IMG/VR virus record: IMGVR_UViG_3300020371_000054
Coordinates: 1 to 24,144 of that record
Strand: one strand, 5' to 3'
From: a virus
DNA: 24,144 nt
Below, one piece after another: positions 1 through 6,815 of this stretch. A model generated the notes under the pieces. That model saw nothing but the letters and a program-made list of their open reading frames with translations, did no database searches and was not told where the DNA came from. The position numbers and the translations under genes were made by a program. The stretch's first letter is position 1. Each line of letters opens with the position of its first letter.

Positions 1-683
1 GGTGCCTCGTCATTACCACCAGTTTGACCAGTGTTCATTGCCTGATACATATTGGCACCGAAGTACCTATATGAATCTTTCTGTACAATAACACCAGGAG
101 ACCATAGGGTTCCTGTATTATTTGCGTAAGTCTTTAAGTTTGGTGCTCTGAAGTTAGCATCTGGAGTAACAAAGTTATCAATATCCAGGTTTAGAATTCT
201 CGCCGTATCAGAAATGATAGACGTGGATGTTCTAATAGCACCGTTGATGTCAAGTTCAAAGTCAACCGAGTCAAGGAATGCAGTTGCAGTTGCACCAGAA
301 CCACCGCCGCCAGAAATAGTTACGTTAGGAGCAGTAGTGTATCCACTGCCAGGATTGTTAACAGCAATAGATGTTACTTTTCCATTAAAGGTAAAAGCAG
401 ATGCTAGAGCAGTAACTCCTCCTGGTGTTCCTGGTGGATCAATAATAACATCAGGGTTTACAGTAAATCCAACACCTGCTGTATCAAGTTCAATATTATT
501 AACTCTTTGTCCTGTTCTGTTAATACCAACACGAGGTAATTGAGTTGCAGAATCTAGTTCGGTACGAAGAACTTCACGTTCATCCGCTCCTGTACCAATC
601 CTAATAGACGCTTCATTATCACCGATGATCTTAGGGTTTACACCTCTAAGCTTCTCTTTATCGGAATTAATATGAAAACTCAT
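1..683 (-). CDS. Fibre-like structural protein, 5' part (3' end outside window)
   Basis: Reading from ATG 683, 227 codons are open to the left edge. The protein begins [22 protein letters not shown], followed by [31 protein letters not shown] GxGY module follows at about 89-133 ([19 protein letters not shown], then [15 protein letters not shown]). A segment [20 protein letters not shown] leads to [32 protein letters not shown] at the edge, which resembles the LYEVTTAGTTG module of the 1,793-residue protein. An in-frame TAG 36 bases upstream excludes an earlier start. GGGA about seven bases before the ATG is a plausible ribosome site. The N-terminal type is known in cyanophage fibre or neck-region proteins; the exact role is unknown. 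Confidence 0.85.
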   Translation of the reverse strand, partial: MSFHINSDKEKLRGVNPKIIGDNEASIRIGTGADEREVLRTELDSATQLPRVGINRTGQRVNNIELDTAGVGFTVNPDVIIDPPGTPGGVTALASAFTFNGKVTSIAVNNPGSGYTTAPNVTISGGGGSGATATAFLDSVDFELDINGAIRTSTSIISDTARILNLDIDNFVTPDANFRAPNLKTYANNTGTLWSPGVIVQKDSYRYFGANMYQAMNTGQTGGNDEA

Positions 684-718
684 GGTGTTCCCGTGCCCTT
701 GACTTTTTTCCTATCTTA

Positions 719-726
719 TATTTAGC
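719..726 (-). promoter_or_regulatory. Probable late promoter box before the left-edge gene
   Basis: GCTAAATA on the minus strand matches NATAAATA at all but one position. It lies in the 44-base gap and ends 35 bases before ATG 683, nearly the same spacing as the two perfect boxes before gp8 (38) and the DUF4815-type gene (34). The shared spacing is the main support. Confidence 0.5.
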
Positions 727-727
727 A

Positions 728-1228
728 TCAAGCCCAGTCAATGCTTATAACTTGAGTGAATGCTACCCACTTAATTGTTGACGTTGTTCCCGCTCTAGTT
801 GTATCGTAACTAAAACGATTTAATGCACCGAGTGGTTGAATATTCCATGTTTCTCCTGATGGAATATCATCCTTAATTACTGTTTGAAAACTTGATAGTA
901 CGTTGGTATTACCAGATCCATCACAGTATAATGCAGTCTCAAATTTTGCTGCATAAACAGTTCCAACTTCATTAACTCCAATAATATTTCCAGTGATAAA
1001 ACTCATAGTGCTATTAGCAATAGGAATTTGACCACCAGATCCATCCAAATCTAATGTTGATGTATTCAGACCTCTAAGAATAAAAGTTGATCCTTTACTA
1101 TCAGTGAAATTACTATTCTTGATTTCTAGTGTGTTGATATCCTTTGCATTACGCAATTCATCAATGACTGTGGTCTTCTCTACAGAAAAACCACCTGCAG
1201 AGTCAAATTTTTCTAGAGTTGTTGCCAT
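728..1228 (-). CDS. 166-residue virion structural protein, function unassigned
   Basis: The N-terminus (MATTLEKFDSAGGFSVEKTTVIDELRNAKDI) resembles short structural proteins found next to fibre genes in T4-like cyanophages. The middle is beta-rich. The C-terminal half (VGTVYAAKFETALYC...NRFSYDTTRAG...IKWVAFTQVISI) is a compact beta domain with one Cys. Its general pattern (a VxxAxx strand, a long loop, a basic-aromatic strand, a final VxxI strand) recalls the C-terminal domain of the preceding 1,793-residue protein, but the identity is too low to call homology by eye. ATG 1228 is four bases after the upstream stop, with AAGGGA eight bases before the start. A role as a fibre tip or connector is possible; no T4 equivalent is assigned. 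Confidence 0.88.
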   Translation of the reverse strand: MATTLEKFDSAGGFSVEKTTVIDELRNAKDINTLEIKNSNFTDSKGSTFILRGLNTSTLDLDGSGGQIPIANSTMSFITGNIIGVNEVGTVYAAKFETALYCDGSGNTNVLSSFQTVIKDDIPSGETWNIQPLGALNRFSYDTTRAGTTSTIKWVAFTQVISIDWA

Positions 1229-1232
1229 TTGT

Positions 1233-4200
1233 TTATCCCTTAGTGACGTTAGATACGATAGTTACGACTACATTATTACCATTTGGAACTGTGCTTCCGA
1301 TTGTAAAGTTCAATCTTACAAAGTTAGTTCCAGTGACTTCAAAAGAAACATCAATAAGTTGATCACCTGTTCTGATGTTTCCATATTCAGTGTGGAATAC
1401 ATCTGTGCTATTATCTAGGATTCCAAACTCAAAGAATTCCTTTGCACCAGTAACACTATCTTCTGCAACAACAACTGTCTTTGCTCCATTGTTTGTTCCA
1501 ACATCGTAAATATTAGAACCTCCATTATTGACAGTTCCTTTTGTTAAAGTAACTTTTTCAGTTAGAATTCTAACGTCAGCTAATTCAAACTCTTTTAGAT
1601 CACCATCAAAAACTTTAACTCCAGTAAATGTACCTGTTCCAAAACCAGTATTAAAGTATACATCGCCTTGATCATCCAATCTTAATACTGGGTCAACGGT
1701 AACACCAGCAGAAAGACCAAGATCAAAGTATTGCTTACTTGTGTGTAAGAATGTAATACTAGAGTTAGTGTTATCCAGAGTTGTTTCTGCACTATTGAAT
1801 GTCATCAAGTTTGCAGTAATTTCAAACTCATTACTTGTCTGAGATCTAATAGTATCTACAGAGAAGAAGTCCATAGCAGTTGGAGTCAACTGTACGCTAT
1901 TAGTTCCATCATTATAGAAGTATAGAATATTTTCATTAGCGCCAGGAGTGGACTCTGGAATAATGTAAGTGTTCTGATCAACGTCTTTAACACCACCAAG
2001 AGATCCCCAGTTATTGTTATCATCGTAACCTTCAAACTGACTAGAAGTTGTGTTGAATCTAATAGAACCAGCTTGTGGTGCTCCTCTTGTTAGGTCTGTG
2101 CCAACAGGAACAACAAATGTGCTATCACTATTACAAACAATCTTCTGACCAGCATTTGGTTGTAGAATTAAATCTGAAATATCTGTAGAAATTGTATTGT
2201 TTGCAAGTCTTAGATCTTGGTTGATGCTAAGAGGGGTGTCTTGTGTAGGTCCAATTCTAATTTCTTCAATGTCTTCAAAAGTTAGAGGTGCAACACCAAG
2301 ACCCCAGAAAGTGAGAACTGCAGAACCATTTGGTTGTGCTCCAGAAGTATGTGATGGTTCACTACCAGATGTACCTGTAGTACCTGCAGTTGTTACCTCA
2401 TAAAGATTATTTTTATATTTTAAATAATCACCAACAGAAACTGGTGCATTAGCAGTCCAGTCAAGATATGCTGGTGCGCTAGTGTTAGTAGAAGAAATAT
2501 ATTTGTTGGATCTGAATTCTAATCTAGTTGGAGTAAACTTAACAGTGTTAATGTTGTCATTAATAAACCAAAGGGTGTTATCATTAGCACCAATAGTTTG
2601 CTCTGCCAAGATGTATGTGTTACCATCCAAATCTCGGACACCACCAAGAGAAGACCATGCACTAGCAGTAGAACTATAACCTTCGTATTGATTGGAATCT
2701 GTATTGAATCTAATTTGACCACTAACAGCGGTGAGCGGTCTTTGTGCAGTATCACCAACAGGAACAGCAATTGCTGTTGTTGCATTAACAGTTACAACTT
2801 GGTTTGTTGCTGGTTGCAATACAATTGAAGTATTTGCTTGCGATGTAACTGTATTGTTATTAATGAATAGAGTATCATTAATATTCAGTTGACCAAACGT
2901 CTTAATTTCACCTGATGTTTCTAGAGAACCAGTTGAGTTTGTAATACTAAGAGCACCACATGAAGTATTGCTATTTAAATTAATAGAGGAACCTTGTAGG
3001 GTTAATGCAGACTGTGATGTAACCTGTGGTACTTGAATACTGCTTGAAGCAACAATAGTGCTTAAATTCAGTGAAGTAGCAGTAATAGCGGTGATACTTG
3101 CAGAATTCGCAGATAAAGTTTGTGAAGAAACTTGACCATCTGCAACGTTGAATGTTGCTTGATCCGTTGATGTAACATCAGAAACTCTAATTTCAAATCC
3201 AGATCCAAATGTTTTTGGATTATTTGGATCCATAGTGATTACTGCTTCAGCACCATCTGGTCCACCTTCATTCGCGTGACCTTCTCCACCAATACCACAA
3301 TAGTAGTAAAGACTTGGCGTGTTTGCTGTAACAAGAATATCTAAAGTTCCTTGCTCTCTAGTTACACCATTTGTATACTCGGTGCCAGAGAATTGTAGTG
3401 TAACTGCACCACTAACATCTGGTAGTTGTGTTAGTGTAATCTGTGTTAAACTATCAACAGATTCAACTAAAGTATTTGATGCAACTTGACCAGCTCCTGC
3501 TGTAGAAGTTACAACCATGCCAACAACAATTCCTGTTGTATCTGCAACTGTAATAACTCTAGAGTTTACATCAAGAGTAGAAGAAATATTTTCTACAAGA
3601 CTTGGTGGATTGATACCATCTGGGAATGTACTTAGTGAGAACTGGTGAGCACTATTAGATGCATCAGATAGATCAAACCTGTATGTAGATCCAACATACA
3701 TCGTAATGTTTGGAGTCTTTTGAGATCCGTTACCATCTCCAAGATCAATATAGAATCTTGAGTCTGATGTTCCAGCAACGTCTACTGTATAAACTGGAGT
3801 TGTTGTTCCGACTTTGATTATGCTATCACCAGCTGCAACAGATGCACCACCAGTTAATACGGTAACACTAGAAATATTACCACCTGCAGTAATTCTTTCA
3901 ACAATTTCTAAATCATCCGTAGAACTTACAGAGTCTGCAGTTAAAGAGAGGTCGTGTGTTGGAGAAGTACCACCAATTAAATTACCAGCAACAGTAATTG
4001 CATCACTTTGTGTATATTCTCCACCAGGATTATTTACTTGAATTGTGAGAATATCACCCTGACTACTTCTTTCAATATCTAACGTTAGTCCAGTACCAGT
4101 TCCGCCAGTAGTTGCTACTCCTGTAAAAGTTCCTGCTTCATCACTGGTGAAGTTTAAATCAATAGTGTTACTTGCTAAAGCAGGTAGATCCATTACAACA

Positions 4201-6614
4201 GTTGTGCTATTTGTAATAGATGCAATTTTTGCTAGAGGATCAATATTTCCACTAGTAGATACTTCCTGAACAAAATCGCCAACACTAATTCCTGTTGTAC
4301 TAGAGAGACCAGTAATAGTGGTATTGCCTGAGGTAGTAGTACCAGAAAGAGGTCCAGTTATTGTGGGTGTGATAGTTGGAGCACTTACTGTGCTAACATT
4401 ACTTACAGCACCATCTCTAACTTTAATTGAATCACCAACTGCTAAAACTGAATCTGCAATAGTCTGTGTAAATGAAATTTCTTGTACTGCTCTAGAAAGA
4501 ACCGTAAAGATATTTGGTTGAGTTAAAAGTTCTGCTTGAATAGTGAGAACATCATCTACTGCATAACCATTTCCTTCATCAGCAAGAGTTACACTTTCAA
4601 CAACACCTAATGTATCAACACGATATTGGAAATCTGTAGTTGGATCACCAAAAGGTGGAACAAAGTTTACTACAATAGGACCAGGAGATGTTGGTTGTGT
4701 AGATAATTGAATTGTTGTAGCGTTGAGAACGTCACCAACAGTTGTGTTATCTGCAAGTACACCAGTACCAGAAACTTTTTCAATGGTATCTCCAATAGAA
4801 ATTCCTGCTGTACTTGCAACAGTAATGTTATTGAGATCTTGGGATACAAAGTATACATTGATAGCACCAGAACCAGTTGCTCCAGTGTTCATCGTAATTT
4901 GTGTTGCGCTATCAATGCTTTGAATTACCGCAGTGTTATCCAGAGTACCTATATCACCTCCACTGGTGAAGCAATACATTCCAACTTCTAAACCAGAAGT
5001 ATCTGCAATAATTAAAACAGGATCTCCAGCAGTTGCATTAGATGCTTGTGTTGCTGTTTGACCAGGAGCATAAGTTGAAATATTGGCAACTGCTTTTGGT
5101 AGTTCTAGTAAGTCGGTAGCAACATATCCTGTACCATAAGCATCAAATTCTAGATCAGATACACGACCAGGATCTGTATTTACGGTAAACTGGAATCCAC
5201 TACCTCCGCCACCACCAACATCACTATCATTGATAGTAAGTACATCATTCAAGTTATAGTCAATACCTTGTGTGGTAACATCAACGGTGTTTACTGTACC
5301 TGTGAATACTACATTGCTGATAGTATATAAAAATCCACTATTACCACCAACATCAGATGATTTAACGTAAAGCGTATCTCCTGCTCTGTATCCTGTTCCC
5401 TCATCAACAAAACTTAGTGAAGTGACAGCTCCACCAGAGACTGTTAAGTCTGCATATGCACCAGTACCAAAGTTTCCTTGAGCACCAGCATTAACGTTAA
5501 TGTTACCACCAGCAGGACCCATGTTTGGGTGGTTAGCACAATCATATCTAATTTGAACACCAACAGGTGCATTTGGTTTAATAATTAGATCAGAGAAAGA
5601 ACCTGCTTGACCAGCATTTCCTCTCGTGTAGAATGTATAGATCTGAGAATCTAATGCGCCACCCGCTGCTGTTTGGAAACCAATTCTATGCTCACTTGAA
5701 GGATTTCCTGGGTTAGCACCCTGTAGAGAAGGGTCCGACATGTCAAACACATACGTGTTTCCTGGGACAAGGTTTAATGTTGGTTGTGTAACACCATCAA
5801 TTACATAAATGGCGTTTGGTTGTCCTGCTTGCCCAGCATTTGGGTTTGCAATAGCTGTAACAACAAACGTCTGTGCAGGCGAACTGTGTAATTGTACAAA
5901 TGGATATGTATTATCTGTTCCGCCAGTACCACCGTTAGTAATGCTACCAGAAATTGTAGAAGTACCAGTGATGTTTAATGTTGCTTGTGCTCCAGAACCA
6001 CTACCTCCTTGTAATGGTACATTTGTATAACTGCCAGGAACATATGCACTACCAGCGTTTGTGATGTCGCCCTCTAAAGCATCAACAGTAAATGTTGCCT
6101 GAGCTCCAGATCCAGTGCCACCAACTAGAAAAATACTTGCATAGTTTCCAGGAACATATCTGGTTCCTGTATTAACTACAGTACCTTGGAATCCTGCAAC
6201 ATCAACAGTTACAGTTGCATTATCACCACTACCACCAATTAAGGGAATGTCACTGTATTGTCCACCATCATATCCAGTACCATTATTGGTGATACTTAAA
6301 CCACCTTGATTCAAAGACTGTTTTCTTACAATAAAGTCTTTGAATGATACAATATTTGATAATGATGCATCAAAGATTTTTTTGCTACCAGAAACAAATC
6401 CAAATGTTCCGAGAGCAGATTTAAAAATACCGAGAGTTGCATCAGATGTAAACGCTAGTGACGGAGCATTTTTTGTTCCATCACCTAACCTAAGATTACC
6501 AGTAGATAGATCGGTTCCACCAGAACTAATCTGGAAAAGATTGGCACCAATTTCATTAATTTTTAACCTCTGCTGTTCAAAGGTATCGCTTCTTGCTACA
6601 TTAATTGCTGGCAT
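1233..6614 (-). CDS. Giant mosaic fibre/baseplate structural protein (1,793 residues)
   Basis: The N-terminus (INVARSDTFEQQRLKINEIGANLF, then GDGTKNAPSLAFTSDATLGIF) is a common attachment segment of cyanophage fibre-like proteins. Next come tandem GxGY repeats (about 104-240), a cupredoxin-like domain (about 245-378; H309, C359, H362, M365), further GxGYxxxDxL beta repeats, VGxxV-type repeats (a-d at about 524-588, 588-651, 757-823, 1010-1076), and a second cupredoxin-like domain (about 952-1135) interrupted by VGxxV copy d. The last third has two copies of a GQIRFNTDSNQYEGY...LGGVRDLDGNTYIL module (about 1244-1365 and 1462-1588), with a LYEVTTAGTTGTSGS module between them. The C-terminus (about 1690-1793) resembles the T4 gp9 C-terminal domain as I recall it (TEYGNIRTG... 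compared with SEYAVMRVG...). ATG 6614 overlaps the preceding gene by 14 bases; GAGAG about 11 bases upstream is a modest ribosome site. It is probably an externally exposed virion protein. Confidence 0.85.
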   Translation of the reverse strand: MPAINVARSDTFEQQRLKINEIGANLFQISSGGTDLSTGNLRLGDGTKNAPSLAFTSDATLGIFKSALGTFGFVSGSKKIFDASLSNIVSFKDFIVRKQSLNQGGLSITNNGTGYDGGQYSDIPLIGGSGDNATVTVDVAGFQGTVVNTGTRYVPGNYASIFLVGGTGSGAQATFTVDALEGDITNAGSAYVPGSYTNVPLQGGSGSGAQATLNITGTSTISGSITNGGTGGTDNTYPFVQLHSSPAQTFVVTAIANPNAGQAGQPNAIYVIDGVTQPTLNLVPGNTYVFDMSDPSLQGANPGNPSSEHRIGFQTAAGGALDSQIYTFYTRGNAGQAGSFSDLIIKPNAPVGVQIRYDCANHPNMGPAGGNINVNAGAQGNFGTGAYADLTVSGGAVTSLSFVDEGTGYRAGDTLYVKSSDVGGNSGFLYTISNVVFTGTVNTVDVTTQGIDYNLNDVLTINDSDVGGGGGSGFQFTVNTDPGRVSDLEFDAYGTGYVATDLLELPKAVANISTYAPGQTATQASNATAGDPVLIIADTSGLEVGMYCFTSGGDIGTLDNTAVIQSIDSATQITMNTGATGSGAINVYFVSQDLNNITVASTAGISIGDTIEKVSGTGVLADNTTVGDVLNATTIQLSTQPTSPGPIVVNFVPPFGDPTTDFQYRVDTLGVVESVTLADEGNGYAVDDVLTIQAELLTQPNIFTVLSRAVQEISFTQTIADSVLAVGDSIKVRDGAVSNVSTVSAPTITPTITGPLSGTTTSGNTTITGLSSTTGISVGDFVQEVSTSGNIDPLAKIASITNSTTVVMDLPALASNTIDLNFTSDEAGTFTGVATTGGTGTGLTLDIERSSQGDILTIQVNNPGGEYTQSDAITVAGNLIGGTSPTHDLSLTADSVSSTDDLEIVERITAGGNISSVTVLTGGASVAAGDSIIKVGTTTPVYTVDVAGTSDSRFYIDLGDGNGSQKTPNITMYVGSTYRFDLSDASNSAHQFSLSTFPDGINPPSLVENISSTLDVNSRVITVADTTGIVVGMVVTSTAGAGQVASNTLVESVDSLTQITLTQLPDVSGAVTLQFSGTEYTNGVTREQGTLDILVTANTPSLYYYCGIGGEGHANEGGPDGAEAVITMDPNNPKTFGSGFEIRVSDVTSTDQATFNVADGQVSSQTLSANSASITAITATSLNLSTIVASSSIQVPQVTSQSALTLQGSSINLNSNTSCGALSITNSTGSLETSGEIKTFGQLNINDTLFINNNTVTSQANTSIVLQPATNQVVTVNATTAIAVPVGDTAQRPLTAVSGQIRFNTDSNQYEGYSSTASAWSSLGGVRDLDGNTYILAEQTIGANDNTLWFINDNINTVKFTPTRLEFRSNKYISSTNTSAPAYLDWTANAPVSVGDYLKYKNNLYEVTTAGTTGTSGSEPSHTSGAQPNGSAVLTFWGLGVAPLTFEDIEEIRIGPTQDTPLSINQDLRLANNTISTDISDLILQPNAGQKIVCNSDSTFVVPVGTDLTRGAPQAGSIRFNTTSSQFEGYDDNNNWGSLGGVKDVDQNTYIIPESTPGANENILYFYNDGTNSVQLTPTAMDFFSVDTIRSQTSNEFEITANLMTFNSAETTLDNTNSSITFLHTSKQYFDLGLSAGVTVDPVLRLDDQGDVYFNTGFGTGTFTGVKVFDGDLKEFELADVRILTEKVTLTKGTVNNGGSNIYDVGTNNGAKTVVVAEDSVTGAKEFFEFGILDNSTDVFHTEYGNIRTGDQLIDVSFEVTGTNFVRLNFTIGSTVPNGNNVVVTIVSNVTKG
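1850..2885 (-). repeat. Two copies of the IRFNT...EGY...SLGGV(R/K)D module with a spacer module
   Basis: Copy one (about 2520-2885) has VPVGDTAQRP, GQIRFNTDSNQYEGY, SLGGVRDLDGNTYIL and TPTRLEF. Copy two (about 1850-2230) has VPVGTDLTRG, GSIRFNTTSSQFEGY, SLGGVKDVDQNTYII and TPTAMDF. Each starts with a short beta-helix-like run ending ILQP or VLQP. Such segments are common in trimeric fibre shafts. Confidence 0.8.
3205..3770 (-). other. Cupredoxin-like domain 2, interrupted and lacking the Met ligand
   Basis: VGSTYRFDLSDASNSAHQFS (H990) and LYYYCGIGGEGHANEGG (C1106, H1113) mirror domain 1. The spacing becomes Cys-x6-His, and the position equivalent to M365 is E1116 (HANE in place of HPNM). Between the two halves sits a VGMVV-type repeat (about 3385-3585), as though inserted in a surface loop. 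Confidence 0.6.
3385..5045 (-). repeat. Dispersed VGxxV beta repeats (four copies)
   Basis: Four segments of about 60-68 residues share the form (T)xxIxVxxTxGIxVGMxVxx...(I/V)xSIDSxTQITL...(I/V)xVxF. They lie at about 4850-5045, 4660-4850, 4145-4345 and 3385-3585. A fifth copy, TVTSTENIAVGMFV...IVSIDSDTQITLNN, is in the gp7-like protein near 21890-22045. Confidence 0.75.
5480..5880 (-). other. Cupredoxin-like domain 1 with a complete H-C-H-M set
   Basis: The segment has PGNTYVFDMSD, then SSEHRIGF, then IRYDCANHPNMG. H309, C359, H362 and M365 reproduce the order of type 1 copper ligands (His, Cys, His, Met), although Cys-x2-His-x2-Met is tighter than in plastocyanin (Cys-x2-His-x4-Met). The beta-rich pattern and the YxC...NHPxMG end are those of phage and marine cupredoxin-like domains. 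Copper binding is inferred, not shown. Confidence 0.65.
5890..6305 (-). repeat. Tandem GxGY beta repeats at the start of the 1,793-residue protein
   Basis: Three full units and one partial unit of about 38-42 residues: LSITNNGTGY...IGGSGDNATVTVD, TVVNTGTRYVPGNY...GGTGSGAQATFTVD, DITNAGSAYVPGSY...GGSGSGAQATLNI, then SITNGGTGGT. The similarity is also clear in DNA, for example the stretches near 5981-6013 and 6094-6126. Confidence 0.85.
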
Positions 6615-6807
6615 TTTGGATTAGCTCTCTTAGTAAGGACTTGATCTCAGAGACATCATTCTTCAATTTATTTATGTCCTCTAACGCGGAACCCAACTGT
6701 TTAGATTTACGTCTTGCTTCAATAGCAGAATCGTCCAAATTCAAGATGGCACCTGTGGTCTCGTCTCTGACAAGACCATCATGCCCTTCAACTTTGATAT
6801 AACTCAT
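6601..6807 (-). CDS. Small conserved T4-like phage protein with C-terminal coiled coil (68 residues)
   Basis: The N-terminal segment SYIKVEGHDGLVRDETTGAIL is of a kind I recognise in small uncharacterised proteins of marine T4-like phages. The second half (LGSALEDINKLKNDVSEIKSLLRELI) has hydrophobic residues spaced as in a coiled coil. ATG 6807 lies eight bases after the stop of the giant upstream gene, and no Shine-Dalgarno sequence is visible (TAATTCCGCGCATG), which suggests translational coupling. Its last 14 bases overlap the start of the next gene. The function is unknown; its place between two giant structural genes suggests a minor virion or assembly protein. Confidence 0.85.
   Translation of the reverse strand: MSYIKVEGHDGLVRDETTGAILNLDDSAIEARRKSKQLGSALEDINKLKNDVSEIKSLLRELIQNASN
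6669..6676 (-). promoter_or_regulatory. Possible internal late promoter box before the 1,793-residue fibre-like gene
   Basis: CATAAATA on the minus strand fits the cyanophage late consensus NATAAATA. It lies inside the small 68-residue gene, ending 54 bases before ATG 6614. The distance is longer than for the other boxes in the window (34-38 bases), so this is tentative. Confidence 0.45.
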
Positions 6808-6815
6808 GCGCGGAA

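Noticed and set aside
214-543. Plus-strand open frame of 109 codons at the left end
   Set aside because: It is antisense to the left-edge structural gene, which has a good start, module content and family resemblance; the plus frame has none.
2519-2785. Minus-strand 88-codon frame inside the 1,793-residue gene
   Set aside because: Leu/Val-rich frame-shifted shadow of a repeat region whose main frame is clearly real.
1850-6305. Repeated DNA as a possible CRISPR array or diversity-generating cassette
   Set aside because: The repeats are degenerate, coding and in frame, without regular spacers; no reverse transcriptase or template repeat is present.
6340-6807. Plus-strand frames opposite the small gene and the start of the 1,793-residue gene
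   Set aside because: They mirror coding sequence on the other strand and have no ribosome site or recognisable product.
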